From assembly GCA_030386875.1 (NCBI GenBank), contig CM059577.1, positions 24,873,038 to 24,937,037 on the forward strand: a stretch of 64,000 nt of DNA, read 5' to 3'. The notes under the pieces were generated by a model that made no database searches, was not told the DNA's origin, and was given only the letters and a program-made list of their open reading frames with translations. This stretch comes from Morinoia aosen (Eukaryota > Arthropoda > Malacostraca > Amphipoda > Talitridae). Position numbers and translations under genes: made by a program. Position 1 is the first letter of the stretch. Each line of letters starts with the position of its first letter. Of the stretch, positions 1 through 11,919 are shown piece by piece.

Positions 1-50
1 AGAGGTGGAGTACCTGCAGAGGTGATGAGTACCTGCAGAGGTGAAGAAGG
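1..50 (-). repeat. Tandem duplication of a splice-donor junction (19 bp, cut by window edge)
   Basis: On the minus strand the junction CACCTCTGCAG/GTACTC occurs at 33/32 and again at 14/13, 19 bp apart, and the next unit starts as the window ends. The unit is the last nucleotides of gene A exon 2 plus the first of its intron, so every copy holds a candidate donor. The array probably continues left of the window. Confidence 0.75.
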
Positions 51-177
51 TGCAGTTGGAGAGCTGCCGGCAGAGGAGGAAGCAGTGGATGCGGCCCGAC
101 ACGCCCCACTGCAGGTTCACCTCCGTCACCGTCGGCACGCACAGCCCCTCGTAGTGAGGCTCCATCGCCAGCTCCAC
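33..177 (-). CDS. Gene A exon 2: PAN/apple-like domain exon
   Basis: Minus-strand exon with acceptor TTGCCCGGCAG before 177 and donor GCAG/GTACT after 33; 145 nt, phase 0 in and phase 1 out. It encodes about 48 residues with four cysteines spaced C-x18-C-x3-C-x5-C and ending in a CTFF motif, a pattern like the first half of a PAN/apple (extracellular adhesion) domain. It joins in phase to the signal-peptide exon at 2593-2703. Lectin exon 2 at 15801-15948 has the same phases, nearly the same length and the same W..., C...C.....CTFF layout, so the two genes look paralogous. Codons are strongly GC3-rich against the AT-rich surroundings. Later exons lie outside the window. The exact donor is uncertain because it is duplicated. 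PAN assignment is by pattern only. Confidence 0.7.
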
Positions 178-2592
178 CTGCCGGGCAAGGCAGAGACGCT
201 CATGAGTAGTAGCAAGCATGCACCACCTGCTTCAGCTGCTCGGAGAAGTCACAGATGCTCGTGAGGAATGGCAACCACGCACCGCGTGTTCGCTTTACTT
301 TCTCGCTTCTTTTCTTTCTGGGTGTGGGCCGAAGTGCTGTCATGCTGAAAAGGAAATTTTCCCCTTTAGGAGTGAGGACCAAAACACTATCGGGATAAGA
401 ATCATATAACTCTTGCTAGATTAGAATCGTCAAATGAACCGGAAACACTTCAAAAATATTTCTGTTTTTTTTATAAGGAATAACTGCTTTTTAAGATATT
501 TGTTCTCTATTTCCATGACAAATTTATTGAGAAATATCCGGTAAAATTGCGAAAGATACATCTAGTACAATCCCCAATAGAAAATCTTATCAAATAATTT
601 TAGATAGTTGTTTCAAACATATTTTTTACCCAGAAAGACTAAAATTATGTGATTTCAAAACCGTCAGTGGTTACTAAATTCAAATATAATAATTGAAATT
701 CCAAGAAAGTTAATCATTTCTGTCAGTGTTCATGCATCGTCAAAAATGACTCCGAAAGCTCGATCTTCTTGTCACATTTCTGTACATGAGATGTAAATCC
801 AAACGGTATGAAGAGGAATAAATAAACACAATAATAACTTTCTGACTACTTAAACATCTGGAAGTATGTGGTTAGCGTATGTGCGACAAAAACTCAACTT
901 CCTCTTTAGTTTTCCTTGCATTAAAACTCCAGGTGCGGACACGAGGCAAATGTCTCCGGCTAAAAAAATTACAAGTCAAAAAAATAAATTTGCAGTCATT
1001 ATAGAGAACTCAGGTGCTCACGTTGCAGTCAGTGTCAGTCTCAGTAAATTAAGATATTATGTAACATGTTTGCGTTTCTATTAATTTATAATTGGAACAG
1101 AACATTTCCTGGTTTGCATTGCTGTTAATTAGAACAGATAGGTCAAGCAAGCCACGAACAAACATTTTGTGCTTTATTATGCACGGTGTGAAAGGTATTT
1201 GAGGAGAGTCATGGTACGTTAATGAACAAGCATATTTTATATTGTCAGAAATTGTCAAATTATATATGTGAGGATATAAAATAATTGCATTAAACTTCCT
1301 AAGCCATTTATCTTATGCAGTCACCTTCAGTGTCAACGACTGGTTCAAAGCAGAATTGGAATCGCGGACACTGTGTGACCTTTATTTATTTTGGACATCA
1401 CCTGACAATGAGGGAACTCATAAAGTTGTAAAGGTAACGTTCAGTCTCCAATTCTACAAAGCTCCAAGCGCAGTAGAGGCATAAATCTGGCGAGTTTGGA
1501 GGCCACACATCGGTCGTTACCTGATCACGAAGATTATTTGAACACAAGTCTTGTGCTACTGGGCTGGATGAGAGGGCGCTGACTTTTGATGAAATGCGTT
1601 AGGACTTCCAACGCGTACTCCATCATCCCAGGGTGTAAAGACTGCCTCCTGTTACTCGATGTATTCAGCACCAATAAGTTCACGATCGTAAGTAATGAAG
1701 TGAGGAAGCATCGTGGGACCTTTGCTGCTTACCACAACTGAGCTCATCAAGCCGCACGAAATTTATCGTGCATCACTCTAGGTACATCACACAGATGTAT
1801 AGTACATCACTCTAGGTACATCACACAGATGTATAGTGCATCACTCTAGGTACATCACACAGATTTATAGTGCATCACTCTAGGTACATCACACAAATGT
1901 TTAGTGCTTCGCTCGAGGTACATCACACAGATGTATAGTGCATCACTCTAGGTACATCACACAGATGTTTAGTGCATCGCTCTAGGTACATCACAAAGAT
2001 TTATAGTGCATCACTCTCGGTACATCAAACAGTTGCATAGTGCATCGCTCTAGGTACATCAAACAGTTGTATAGTGCATCACTCTAGGTACATCTCACAG
2101 ATGTTTAGTGCATCGCTCTAGGTACATCACACATGTACACCCTATCAGATGTCCTTTACTGTGTTCTCTTTTGCTCATAACTATATTATTTATTCCGAAC
2201 GATCTCTTATGCAATATTTAGAGACTTGCCATTTTCTTAAAACCTGCACTTGATTTAAACCGAAAAGGTTTTTAAGCAACCAGAATGCCCTTTGCCCGTT
2301 CCTGTAGATTTTAAAACGTATTTCCATGACCATGGCATATATTTCATTTCTTATAAAATGTGTACTCCAATGTGATCTGTGAAGTTCACTGCCGAGTGGT
2401 ACTTTCTTCCTCACCTGATGTCGGTGACAACCTGATGCCAGTGCCCGTCTAATAACAGTAAAATGCAGTAAAAAGCAGTACCCTCGTACCTGAGTTCAGT
2501 TAGGTACACCCTCTTACAGTAAAATGCGTCGATAAATTTGCGCAGTGGAGGGCTGAGACGCAAAACAGAATTGAATTAGTGACCACACTCAC
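178..2592 (-). other. Gene A intron 1
   Basis: AT-rich intron between the two gene A exons. Apart from the 34-bp array at 1767-2134 I see nothing recognisable. A frame around 1325-1435 ends in a GTAACG donor-like site but has no homology I recognise. Confidence 0.55.
1767..2134. repeat. 34-bp minisatellite, about 11 copies
   Basis: Repeats of the pattern TGCATCACTCTAGGTACATC followed by ACACAGATGTATAG, at a steady spacing of 33-34 bp with scattered substitutions. It lies within gene A intron 1, away from both exons. Confidence 0.9.
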
Positions 2593-2703
2593 CTTTTGGA
2601 AGGTGGAACTCGGCAGCACCTGCGCAGTCACCAGCGCGCCGACCAGCACCAGCAGCACAGCGGGCAGCCCCCGCGCTGCGGCCTGGTCGCACTTGCCTCT
2701 CAT
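2593..2703 (-). CDS. Gene A exon 1: start codon and signal peptide
   Basis: ATG at 2703-2701 opens 37 codons ending at AAG/GTGAGT (phase 0), a strong donor. The peptide has a short basic start (MRGK), then a hydrophobic core rich in V, L and A around residues 14-27 and a likely cleavage region near TAQ at 26-28: a classical signal peptide. It joins in phase to exon 2 at 177. This ATG is chosen because it is the only start giving a signal peptide with a good donor and matching phase. The product should be secreted. Promoter modules shared with the IGF-binding-domain gene lie upstream at 2851-2884 and 2988-3010; I see no convincing TATA box. Confidence 0.72.
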
Positions 2704-2850
2704 TTGTGGGAGGTGCGGCGACTGCTTGGAAGTGTGCAAATTACCTAGGGCTTATTTGACCGGCGGATAGTGAGGCTTCAAACGCATCGTGTTGCACCTC
2801 GCGCTTCGCTGAGGGTATTTAAATATTAAAATGTTTATAGTATACATAGT

Positions 2851-2884
2851 GTGCACGGCCCGTCGAAAATAACGGGATTCAATA
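2851..2884 (-). promoter_or_regulatory. Upstream module 1 of gene A (shared with IGF-binding-domain gene)
   Basis: The core GGCCCGT..AAAATAAC.G.ATTC, written on the plus strand, lies about 150-180 bp upstream of the gene A ATG. The same core, in the same orientation, lies about 180-210 bp upstream of the IGF-binding-domain gene ATG (46250-46284). By eye about three quarters of 32 positions match. A transcription-factor or initiation role is inference. Confidence 0.45.
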
Positions 2885-2987
2885 CCATTCGTGAAAGTTT
2901 TTCCCAGAAGTGGATGACAAACAAATATATCCATCCTAACAGTGCCCGCGATAAAAAATATTATTGTACTTGTGCATTGGTAAAACT

Positions 2988-3010
2988 CGTATCACAGATA
3001 CGGTCATTAT
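2988..3010 (-). promoter_or_regulatory. Upstream module 2 of gene A (shared)
   Basis: TCACAGATACGGTCAT at about 285-305 bp before the gene A ATG; TCACAGATACGCTCAT is found at 46570-46592 upstream of the IGF-binding-domain gene, same orientation and same order relative to module 1. Each copy is preceded, at different distances, by a TGCCCGYG stretch with TAA-rich sequence. Confidence 0.45.
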
Positions 3011-3019
3011 AACTATCCT

Positions 3020-4920
3020 TACGAGCGTGACAGAGAATTGGAAGAAGCGGACTCCAAACAAATAAACAAGGGTATTATCGAGTAATTGCAGGTCTCATGA
3101 AAATTCCACGGACATGTCATCGTTAAGCAAGTGCTAATTATTGTGCACTTGTACAGCAAAAACGAGTGTGTTAATTTACCAGTAAACTGAAACCAAGACC
3201 GCCAGGGCTAATTTCTTCCTATGTATTCTTAAGAGCGTGAAACGAAACATATAAATAAATAAATATATGAATAAATATATATAAACACACCAAGGTCATT
3301 CTTAGTATTAGATTTTTGGAATATAAGAATGTCTATAGCATAATTATTGCTGCGCATACTTGTGCGTTACCGTGTTGGTGGGTGCCTGTGTGCATAAAAC
3401 TCATGAATATAAAGGTAATAATCTCAATTGCTTCCTTTCTATATTAAGGTGTTTGTAATTTTATTGCTTCGATAAGAGTACAATCATATTTTTTCTAATT
3501 TATTATCAAACAGATGAAATGATACATTCTTTGTTCATTACTGACTTTAATCATATTCATTTCTCAACTGTGCTCCGACAATTTTACTTCTGCCATGAAG
3601 TATTCTGGATAGGATGTAACCATTATAGGAAGGGTAAAGGCTGACATCAGCAAAGCAATATCAGTTTTGCTTTACTTTTGAACGGCTAATAAATTTACTG
3701 CTGATTACACTATGCATGAGGTAGAAAATGTGTCAGATCTCTGGATGACGCACATTACGCAAAGTCATAATATTTCAAGTCAAGTAACCATTTGCAAAGA
3801 AAGAAAATTAAACTAGTAATTATACCTCAGAATGCTTAAACTCTTGATTTAGGGGGAGCGACTGAACTGTAAAATTTAACTTGGTGAAAAATTTAACAAA
3901 CTGTAGTGGGCGAATGTGCAAACATACATGTTGACTTCTGTCGGCTGAGAAGTAAGCAAAGAAGAATTCCCAGGAAAATGTAAAGTTGCTGATACTCTCC
4001 CACAAAAATAAACAGAGAAAGCGCTTTACAGAAGAAGCTTACGCCCCAAAAATTTTGACGTCTCTCTTCAGGTCGAGGGCAGCATTCCGTTTTATGAAGC
4101 ACGGCCATCTGCCAGGCGCGTCACGCTGTAATTGGAGTAAATCACGCCACATGGTCCTAAGTACATGCGTGTGGTACCGTGAGGAAATTCTTTATTCCAT
4201 TTGCTCTCAGTAAGATGCAGAACTACCCAGAATAGCATTTTAATGGAAGTGTAGTGTAAATACTGAGACTCTGATGCAAGATATTCGTGTTCTATTTTAT
4301 GATTTTATTTGGATGAGAACTGAATGTTGTCAGAAATTTGCCGTGAACTGCATAAAATTGAACAGTTAATTCATTAGCACCGTAAAATAGATCATAACGC
4401 GCCAGTGAAGAAAGCACTCAGTGTAGTATGCAGTGGTGAATATAGCAGTAAAAGTACTATACCGGGTGTTCTGAAGAAGACGAAACCTCCAACAACGAAA
4501 CCAAAATTCAGATCAATAGTTTACTATTAGGAAACGTCAAACAACGTGACAAAAATTATGAGAACATTGATCTTATTTATTACGAATACTCTTCCTTCGA
4601 GCTCAAGCTCCATCATTAGTTCATTAAAAAGATAATCAATACATATCTTAAATAAAAGATGAAACGGCAACGAATTAGAAACATTATAAAAATGTTCATC
4701 AAGCGAAATGAAATTCAGCAGGCTTAATAAAGAGGTAGATCTCCATTAACTTTTTGGAAGGGATACAAACTGTCTGTATTATTGAAGTTTTGCTTTCACT
4801 AAAAATATAAATATTCTAGAACCCTAAGATGATTTGAAGTCGAACCTGCATCTTATATTTTAAAATTGGCAGTAGATACAGGAACATTTTAGTTTACTGC
4901 CTAACTACGTACTGCTGAAT
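3020..4920. other. No gene seen
   Basis: AT-rich sequence with a short (AATA)n/AT tract at about 3250-3293. No exon-like GC island, no transposon motif recognised. Confidence 0.5.
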
Positions 4921-4932
4921 GAGATGTGTGCT

Positions 4933-5080
4933 CTAACTGCACCATGTACGACAGTTCCTACCACTGCGCTCCGCCGCTCTCATGTAGAAGTTCCGTGAGG
5001 TCATGCCGACGTACGGCGTTGTGCACCCCATGCAGCTGGAGTAGTGAAGCAGGGCAGCTCGCTTCTCATTGGAGTGCATA
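4933..5080 (-). pseudogene. GIY-YIG nuclease-like fragment, probably Penelope-like element
   Basis: The minus-strand frame from about 5080 to the stop at 4935-4933 encodes a piece with C..C, then PYVGMTSRNF, then a basic stretch ending near GRNCRT. This resembles the GIY-YIG endonuclease module (C..C...YVG.T.R....R..EH.G) of Penelope-like retroelements. The usual EH pair is degenerate (ERSG), and no reverse transcriptase is seen upstream, so it is a relic. A related fragment lies in opposite orientation at 5910-6100. Other GIY-YIG proteins cannot be excluded. Confidence 0.5.
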
Positions 5081-5909
5081 TTTTTGTATTTGGAGAAGGA
5101 AGTAATTTGAAATTTATTGAAATCAATGAAACGTAGCTGAAAATTCTAAAAGCATCTCGCACAGAGTAATTTTAACACGTGCGACAACTTTTCAGAGGGA
5201 GCTCCGAGATACGGAAATGAACAATATAATTTATCCCTATTGTTTTCTGTAAAAACTTATTGTGCGTATTTCTTCGACCAAAATTTTTTTAAAGATACTC
5301 ACTGGAAACTCATACGATGTAATAAATGTACGTAGAAATTTAAATGCACGGGATATATTTTTTAAGTTATGTAGCCCTCACTGATTAGTGTTTGCATGCA
5401 GTTAGTGTTGATTTTTGATGAGCAAAAACTTGAGAAACTGGTGTATAATTCCGTAAGAATGGATTTGATTATCGTTTTTTACGACTCTGCAGTTTAGAAA
5501 ATATATGCATTATTCCTCTTAACTTCCACTGCAAATTTAAATAATTTATGCTTCAGATTAAAGTGTTGCAAAAAATGTTCAACATGCGATACACGTCTAA
5601 GTAGAGCCAGCGTATCATTAAAATAGCGAATGTTGAATACTGGTTAAAAATTAGGTAACAATCTGCTTACCATTGTACTTCGTGGTGACACGTAAAAATA
5701 TAGGCAAGTATTGTTGTCAATGGAAGTTCCTTAGCAAGATCGTCTTTTTTGTTTATGAATTTTAGCTGCAACCTAGAACAAAGAGTGCATTACTGGTAAT
5801 TTGAACATAGTTTTGAGAAAATTTCGAATAAGCTCGTTCAGTTTTGCATAATTTTTATAATCATTTTAAGATTGCTCCGTTTGTCGCAACAGAAATACCT
5901 TTACCACTG

Positions 5910-6100
5910 CGATGCGAGCCTCCCTGGCTTACAATTACAGTTGTGTGCACTGCACATCGGCGTACGTGGGCATGACGATACGAATTTATTTCTCAGTGGA
6001 GGAGCACAGAGGACTTTCTTCAATGTTCTGATTTTTATCTCCCTTTAGTACGAATTTTGTTATCAGAGTGGCGGAGCATAGAGGAGTATTCGTAGTATTG
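5910..6100 (+). pseudogene. Second GIY-YIG-like fragment, inverted relative to the first
   Basis: The plus-strand frame around 5921-6015 gives SCVHC, then AYVGMTIRI, then EEHRG, matching the same C..C...YVGMT.R....EHRG pattern as 4933-5080. A second AEHRG-like stretch follows near 6070-6090, after a stop codon. Broken frame and lack of other domains mark it as a relic. Confidence 0.48.
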
Positions 6101-6109
6101 ATATTACTT

Positions 6110-7320
6110 TCTATTCTAGGAAATTGACTATGGTACTCCTCCCTGAGGCTTTTTTTATTTTGTGAGTAAAATTCCAAATTTTGACAGTAAATTTTTTACT
6201 TTCACACTTTTAGTATTCTTGCCATTTAAGCATCCTGACAATCCTTTATTTGCGCAGATTGTACACAGCAACAGACAGTAACCATCGTTAGTACGACCGT
6301 AGAGAGAGACTGTCGGTTGTTGAATTGGGTGATTGTCCATTTCTTTTTTTCCTTGAAAAATTGTACAAGCTCGTTGACTCGAACAAGCCGCTGCAAGATA
6401 GCGAAAACATTGATTTCCTATCACCAGGAGCGGATGTCGCACCTGTACTGCGAACCTTTTTTCATCGCCTGCAAAATATTTTAACTTGCATAAGTACAGA
6501 GTATGGTTACGGTCGTGGTTATGAATTCTGTTGTTAGTTGCTAGGAAAAGTTAAGGTGGGAGATTTTCTTTGCTGTAGGACCCAGTCTGATGCTTCGATG
6601 ACTTCAGTGTACTCTACGAGCTATTTCTTAGACATACATGAAGAAATATTGCAATGATATAATTTGTAACTATTAAATTTTACGGCAATGCTTAAAGAAA
6701 TTAAGGCATCGAACAAACTTGGAGTTATGAACACTGAAGGAACTGATACAAGGTGAGATGACATTGAAACGAGATGCATTTTTGCATTTTTATTTCTTCA
6801 GCTATCTATTTTTCTTTCTCGTATGATGTTTTAAAAGAAAATCTGCATGATAATTGACTATTTTATGTGTTTATCGCCCAACGTAGCTCAAAGCTCAACT
6901 CCGCATCTTCTATGCAGGATAAAAAAAACTTGCTTCCAAGAAACTGAGAGAATAAATTCTAATATGCTCCAATGAAGTGCACTGTAATTCGCCTCAATTA
7001 TTCCTAGACTCAACTAACGGTTGAAATAATCTCAACTCCACGACTCACTCGGAAGTTCTCGATTCTTCACATTGTGAATAATTCCTAGATTTGATCCTTG
7101 ATGTTTCTCCGCCCTGAACATTTTCCTTTGATCAGACCATCCAACGATTCTCTACCTTCTCATTCTCTGCGGTCGGATAACAATTGAATAAATCTATATA
7201 TTAATACGCTTAAAACTAAATTCGTGGGTAACGCTCTAATCCGAGTTTGCTGTATCATAGATACCAAATTTCTGAGGGCTTCATAATAAGATTGCCTTTA
7301 CATGAATTGATACGTTTGAC
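6110..7320. other. No gene seen
   Basis: AT-rich, no repeat, exon or transposon motif I can support. Confidence 0.45.
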
Positions 7321-7369
7321 ATTTTATCAGGATAGGATAGGTACGATGGGTTAAATTAGGTTAAGGTGG

Positions 7370-8035
7370 GATAATTATTATTTTTATCATGTTTTCATTT
7401 ATTTTCATTTTGTAATAATTTTTGGTATATTACTTATATATTCAATTTTTATTTTTTATTTATTAATTTTTGTTTTATTCATTTAATGTTATTGTTTGTA
7501 TGTTTTTGTTATTTACATTTTTTTATTTTTCATTGTTTTTATATATTTTTTTCAATTATTTTTATTTTTTAATTTGTTCCATTTTTTCCATTTTCTCTTT
7601 TATTTTTAAATTTTCAATTTTTTCATTTTTTTCCATTGCTCTTTTATTTTTAAATTTTTAATTTTTCCATTTTTTCATAAGTTTCATTTTAATTTTTTAA
7701 TTTTTTTATTTTCAATTTTTTCATTTTTTTAACTTTTTAATTTTTTCATTTCTTCATTTTTTAATTTTTTTATTGTATCATTTATTCAATTTTTTTATTT
7801 CATCATATTTTTATTCATTTTAATTTTTCATTTTTCCTTTTTTATTTTTTCATTTTTCATTTTTCCTTTTTTTATTTTTTCATTTTTCTTATTATTTATT
7901 TCTTCATTTTTTCATTTTTTATTTTTTCATTTTTTTTATTCATTTTAATATTTAATTTTTCATTTCTATTTTATTTTTTCATTTCTTTTAATTTTTATAT
8001 ATTTTTTTTCAATTTTTGTATTTTTTATTTTAGCA
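7370..8035. repeat. T-rich low-complexity tract
   Basis: About 660 bp of runs such as TTTTTCATTTTTTAATTTTT with almost no G. Any reading frame here is compositional. Confidence 0.9.
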
Positions 8036-9375
8036 TAGGTTAGGTAATGATGAAATTTTTCCACGTGTCCATAGTTTTTTCATGTTTGACATATCAGAAT
8101 AGCTTTGGTTAGAATAGCTTTGGTTAGAATTGGTTACGTTAGAATAGGTAGGATGTGTTAGGTTAGGATGGGTTAGGTTAGAATAGGTAGGATGTGTTAG
8201 GTTAGGATGGGTTAGGTAGAATGTTATGTTTGAATTTCTTAGGAAATGTTAATTCATTGTTTTCAGAGGTCCACCTAGCTTAATGATGACATTGGTTAAG
8301 TTAGGTTAGGATAGGTTGGGTTAGGATAGGGTTAGGTAGGTTAGGATTGGGTTAGGTAGGTTAGGATAGGTTAGCAGAAGTTACTTAATGGACCTTTTGA
8401 ATATGTAATGTTAGAATTTGTTAGGTAATGTTGAGAAAATTTTTCTCGGGTCCATGTTTTTTATGTTCGACATATTATCAGGATCGGTTTGGTTAGGGTG
8501 GGTTAGGATATGTTATTAAAGGTTAGGTTAGGTGATACTGACGGAATTTTTTCCATGGGTCTACGTTTTTATACGTTTCACATATTATCAGGATCGGTTT
8601 GATTAGGATAGGTTAGAATATGGTAGGATAGGTTAGGTTAGGTTAAGATAGGATAGAATAGGTTAGGTTTGATAGATTAACATAGGTTACGTAATGTTGA
8701 CGACATTTTTCCACGGGTCAACATTTTTTTATGTTCAACATATTATCAGGATAGCTTCGGTTGGCATAGGATGGGTTAGTATATACTATGTTAGATGGCT
8801 TACCATGGATGGCTTACTTTAGAATATGTTGTTAGAATTTGTTGGTTAATGTTGACCGAATTTTCTCACGGGTCCACCTAGCCTAACGATGACATTGGTT
8901 AGGTTAAGTTAGGATAGGTTAGGATAGGATAGCGTTTGATAGGTTAGGAAATTTTTAGTTTTAGTTTTGTCAAGTAATTTCGACAAAAATTTTTACTTGT
9001 CCACGGTTTTCTTTATGTTTGACATATTATCAGGATAGGTTCACTTAGGGTTGGTTAGGATATGTTAGGTTAGAATAGGTTAGGTTAGGAAAGGTTAGTA
9101 AAGGTTAGGTTGGTAAATGTTAGTTTAGTATAGGATCGGTAATGTTGATGGAATTTTTAAACGTGTCCACGGTTTTTTACGTTTGACATATTATCAGGAT
9201 CGCTCGGTTAGGATAGTATAGGTTGGCTTAGAATATATTATGTTGGAACTATTAAGAGAATGTTGGTAATATTGGTATTGGTAATGTTGGTATTAAGGTA
9301 ATGTTCACCGATCGACCTTGCGTAACAATGGTATTTTCCGTCTAATTTCCACGGGTCCTGCTAGTAATGATAATT
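8036..9375. repeat. Composite satellite of TTAGG-type repeats and a conserved non-telomeric core
   Basis: Stretches of degenerate GGTTA/TTAGG (for example GGTTAGGTTAGG, GGATAGGTTAGG) alternate with a recurring core of about 60-80 bp: TAATGTTGA.GAAATTTTT, CCACGGGTCCA, ATGTT.GACATATTATCAGG. Core copies are visible near 8045, 8415, 8525, 8690, 8975 and 9130; a variant form with CCACCTAGC..AA.GATGACA occurs near 8265 and 8870. A stray copy of the end of the core lies at about 7320-7340. TTAGG is the canonical insect telomere unit. Confidence 0.8.
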
Positions 9376-9519
9376 TTCATAATCACTCCCAAACGTGGCC
9401 AGGGAAGATTATTCTACGCAAAATTCTTGAATTGAGACAAAAAAAAAACATCCGGCAACACTGGCACACATCGGTGTTGCTAAAGTGACAGAGAAAAGTC
9501 ATTGAGAACATTCAGGATC

Positions 9520-10256
9520 GTGTATATCAGTATCAACTGCATCAAATGCACCAACAGCATCAACTGCACCCACAACATCAACAGCATCAACTGCACCCAT
9601 AACATGAACCACACAAACAACAACAATAGCATTAACTGCGCCCGCTACAAAAGCTACATAAACAACATCAACTGCACAAACAACATCAACTGCACCAACA
9701 ACATCAACTGCACCAACGGCATCAACTGCAACAACAGCATCAACTCCACCCACAACATCAACTGCACCAACAACATCAACAGCACTAACAGTAACTACAG
9801 CAGCATCAGCATCAACTGCATCAACTGCAACAACAGCATCAACTGCAACAACAGCATCAACTGCAACAACAGCATCAACTGCAACAACAGCATCAACTGC
9901 AACAACAGCATCAACTGCAACAACAGCATCAACTGCAACAACAGCATCAACTGCAACAACAGCATCAACTGCAACAACAGCATCAACTGCAACAACAGCA
10001 TCAACTCCACCCACAACATCAACTTCACCAACAACATCAACAGCACTAACAGTAACTACAGCAGCATCAGCATTAACTGCGTCAACTGCAACAACAGCAT
10101 CAACTGCAACAGCATCAACTGCAACAACAGCATCAACTGCAACAACAGCATTAATAGCATCAATGACATCAAAAAGAAGACTGTAACTATAGCATCAACT
10201 GCATCAACTGTACCAACAGCATCAACAGCTTCAACTGCACCAATAACATCAAAAGC
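9520..10256. repeat. 18-bp minisatellite (CAACAGCATCAACTGCAA)
   Basis: Near-perfect 18-bp units in the middle (about 9825-10000) with degenerate trinucleotide-like flanks. A second, shorter run lies near 10080-10150, and the block between the two is a larger duplication. Because 18 is a multiple of 3 both strands stay open over hundreds of bases; composition and lack of splice or start context argue against a gene. Confidence 0.9.
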
Positions 10257-10339
10257 ATCCATAAATTATGAGGAAGACTGCGACTTTCAGCTAAATATAA
10301 AGTCTATTCGAAACAATGAATATTTTCTGCCAAAATGAT

Positions 10340-11660
10340 GCCACATGTAACAATTCAAAAGATCCATTCCGGAAGATATGTTCATTCAAAGATGCATTTC
10401 AATAAACTTATTGAAGCCGACGCTAAGCCATTTGGTGCTGCGCAGCGGCTCGCTCGTCGAATACTGTTTTTATTTTTTGCTTAGAAATAACTCATGTTTT
10501 TCAACGTAATTTGTCAAATTCCCCAACTCATGAAGTATCACACGAAATATTGTATATTGAATTTTATTTTCAAGCGTTAGTGGCTTGATTAGGTGAATGG
10601 AATACATCTGACGCTCATATTTTTACTTCACAAAGCACTTCCACACCACTTCTTAAAGTCCCATCACTTGACGCTTCCGTAGCGTATTTCTTATCAAGTA
10701 AAATACCTTAAAAATTTTGTATCACAGTAATGCAAATCAATTCCCACTCCTGAAATCTTTCTGGCGCATTCAAAAAACCGCACGGTCCATTTGAACAATT
10801 ATATTATCAATACCTACTTAATTGCTCATAAAGCGCAGTGAGCCACAATATATCTACCTGGCTGCAAGTGAGCAGAAGAGGTCACTTGTCTTCTCACTGA
10901 GCTAGCACCGCACTAACCCACTCACTTATTTCCTCTTCTTGGTTGAGAAACTGGACAAGCATTCGTGTAACCTGAAACTCAATTCCAATATTTGAGTGAT
11001 CGATAGAAATGTTTCTTGGGAAAAAATGATGGCTGAGCAAAAAGCCATTGTGACTGTGAAGAGAAATAGCCTCTATAATATGCTTCGCGATGCAATTCAA
11101 AGACAAAAATGCAGTAAACGAACAGGATGAATTTGAAAATAGTATCCGCTCCATCGTAGTTTGTGGGCGGCACTAAGTGAAGTGCAATATACAAAAAAGG
11201 TGCTGAATCAGCGGCTGATCAACAATGCACATTTAATAACCTTAAAAAGATATCATCTAACTGTCTGCATTTCGTGATTGATGGTGAGTGAAGAACTTTC
11301 TGCGGGGCCAGCCTATTCTGAAGATAGCGTTGGGCTTAAAGAACAATTATAGAAAAACGGTGAAACAATCAATTTATCAAAATTAGACATGCATCGTATT
11401 TTTTGCGGCCTATACTGACCTTTGATGGCCGACACCGGACAGACATGCGGTGCTCGATACGAACGCTCACGTACTTCAATTTACTCTTCAAAAGCAACGC
11501 TTCACAAATTTAGATGCATTTCTTGCAGCCCTCGGACGTATCAATTTCTTTTAGTTTGTCCCTTTTTTTCTTTCCTAACGATGCAGTCATCGTTCAGCAG
11601 GCTGATCAAAAATCGCCTGGCACACTTGTGCTTCTGCTTCCTTCAGCGTCGTGTGCGTGG
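10340..11660. other. No gene seen
   Basis: AT-rich; a weak tRNA-like stretch near 10895-10935 was considered and not accepted. Nothing else recognised. Confidence 0.45.
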
Positions 11661-11664
11661 GTTA

Positions 11665-11760
11665 TTTTAAACAATTTTTGAACAATTTATTTACTACTAG
11701 CCAATCAGCAGTAGATTGTTTCTTAAATCTAGCACAATCGTTCACAATGGTGCAAATTTA
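11665..11760 (-). mobile_element. 5'-truncated LINE 3' end, same family as 28888-33840
   Basis: TTTAAACAATTTTTGAACAATTTATTTACTA followed in register by GTAGATTGTTTCTTAAATCTAGCACAAT aligns with the 3' end of the large LINE at 28893-28975 (ACAATTTATTTACCA, GTAGAATGTTTCTTAAGTCTAGTACAAT). Same orientation (LINE on the minus strand), and the same AAT/TGAAC-type tail. Only about 90 bp remain. Confidence 0.7.
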
Positions 11761-11858
11761 GGACTTGTTGCGTAATCCATTCTTTATTCATTTAAATAGT
11801 GTAGTTTGTTTTTTCTTCGAAATGCAATTTATAGTTTTAGTTCCCGATACAGACAATA

Positions 11859-11915
11859 ATGTTATCCTTAATGCCTGTAGTAACTTTGTTGGGATTTCCT
11901 TCGCTTTTGAGCAAT
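11859..11915 (+). CDS. Weak candidate for lectin exon 1 (signal peptide)
   Basis: ATG followed by 18 mostly hydrophobic codons and a consensus GTAAGT donor in phase 0, which is the phase needed by lectin exon 2 at 15801. Against it: codons are AT-rich at third positions, unlike all confident exons here, and the cleavage site is unclear. It could be chance; the true first exon may be elsewhere in 3-15.8 kb or unrecognised. Confidence 0.2.
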
Positions 11916-11919
11916 GTAA

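Noticed and set aside
1320..1440. Possible exon with a DWFKAELESR peptide and GTAACG donor
   Set aside because: AT-rich codons, no acceptor in phase, no homology recognised, and on the strand opposite to gene A.
9502..10338. 278-codon plus-strand frame and 171-codon minus-strand frame
   Set aside because: Both arise from an 18-bp repeat; low-complexity peptide, no splice or start context, open on both strands.
10890..10940. tRNA-like stretch on the minus strand (GTTAGTGCGGTGCTAGCTCAGT)
   Set aside because: Only an A-box-like word; no B box at the right distance and no stems.
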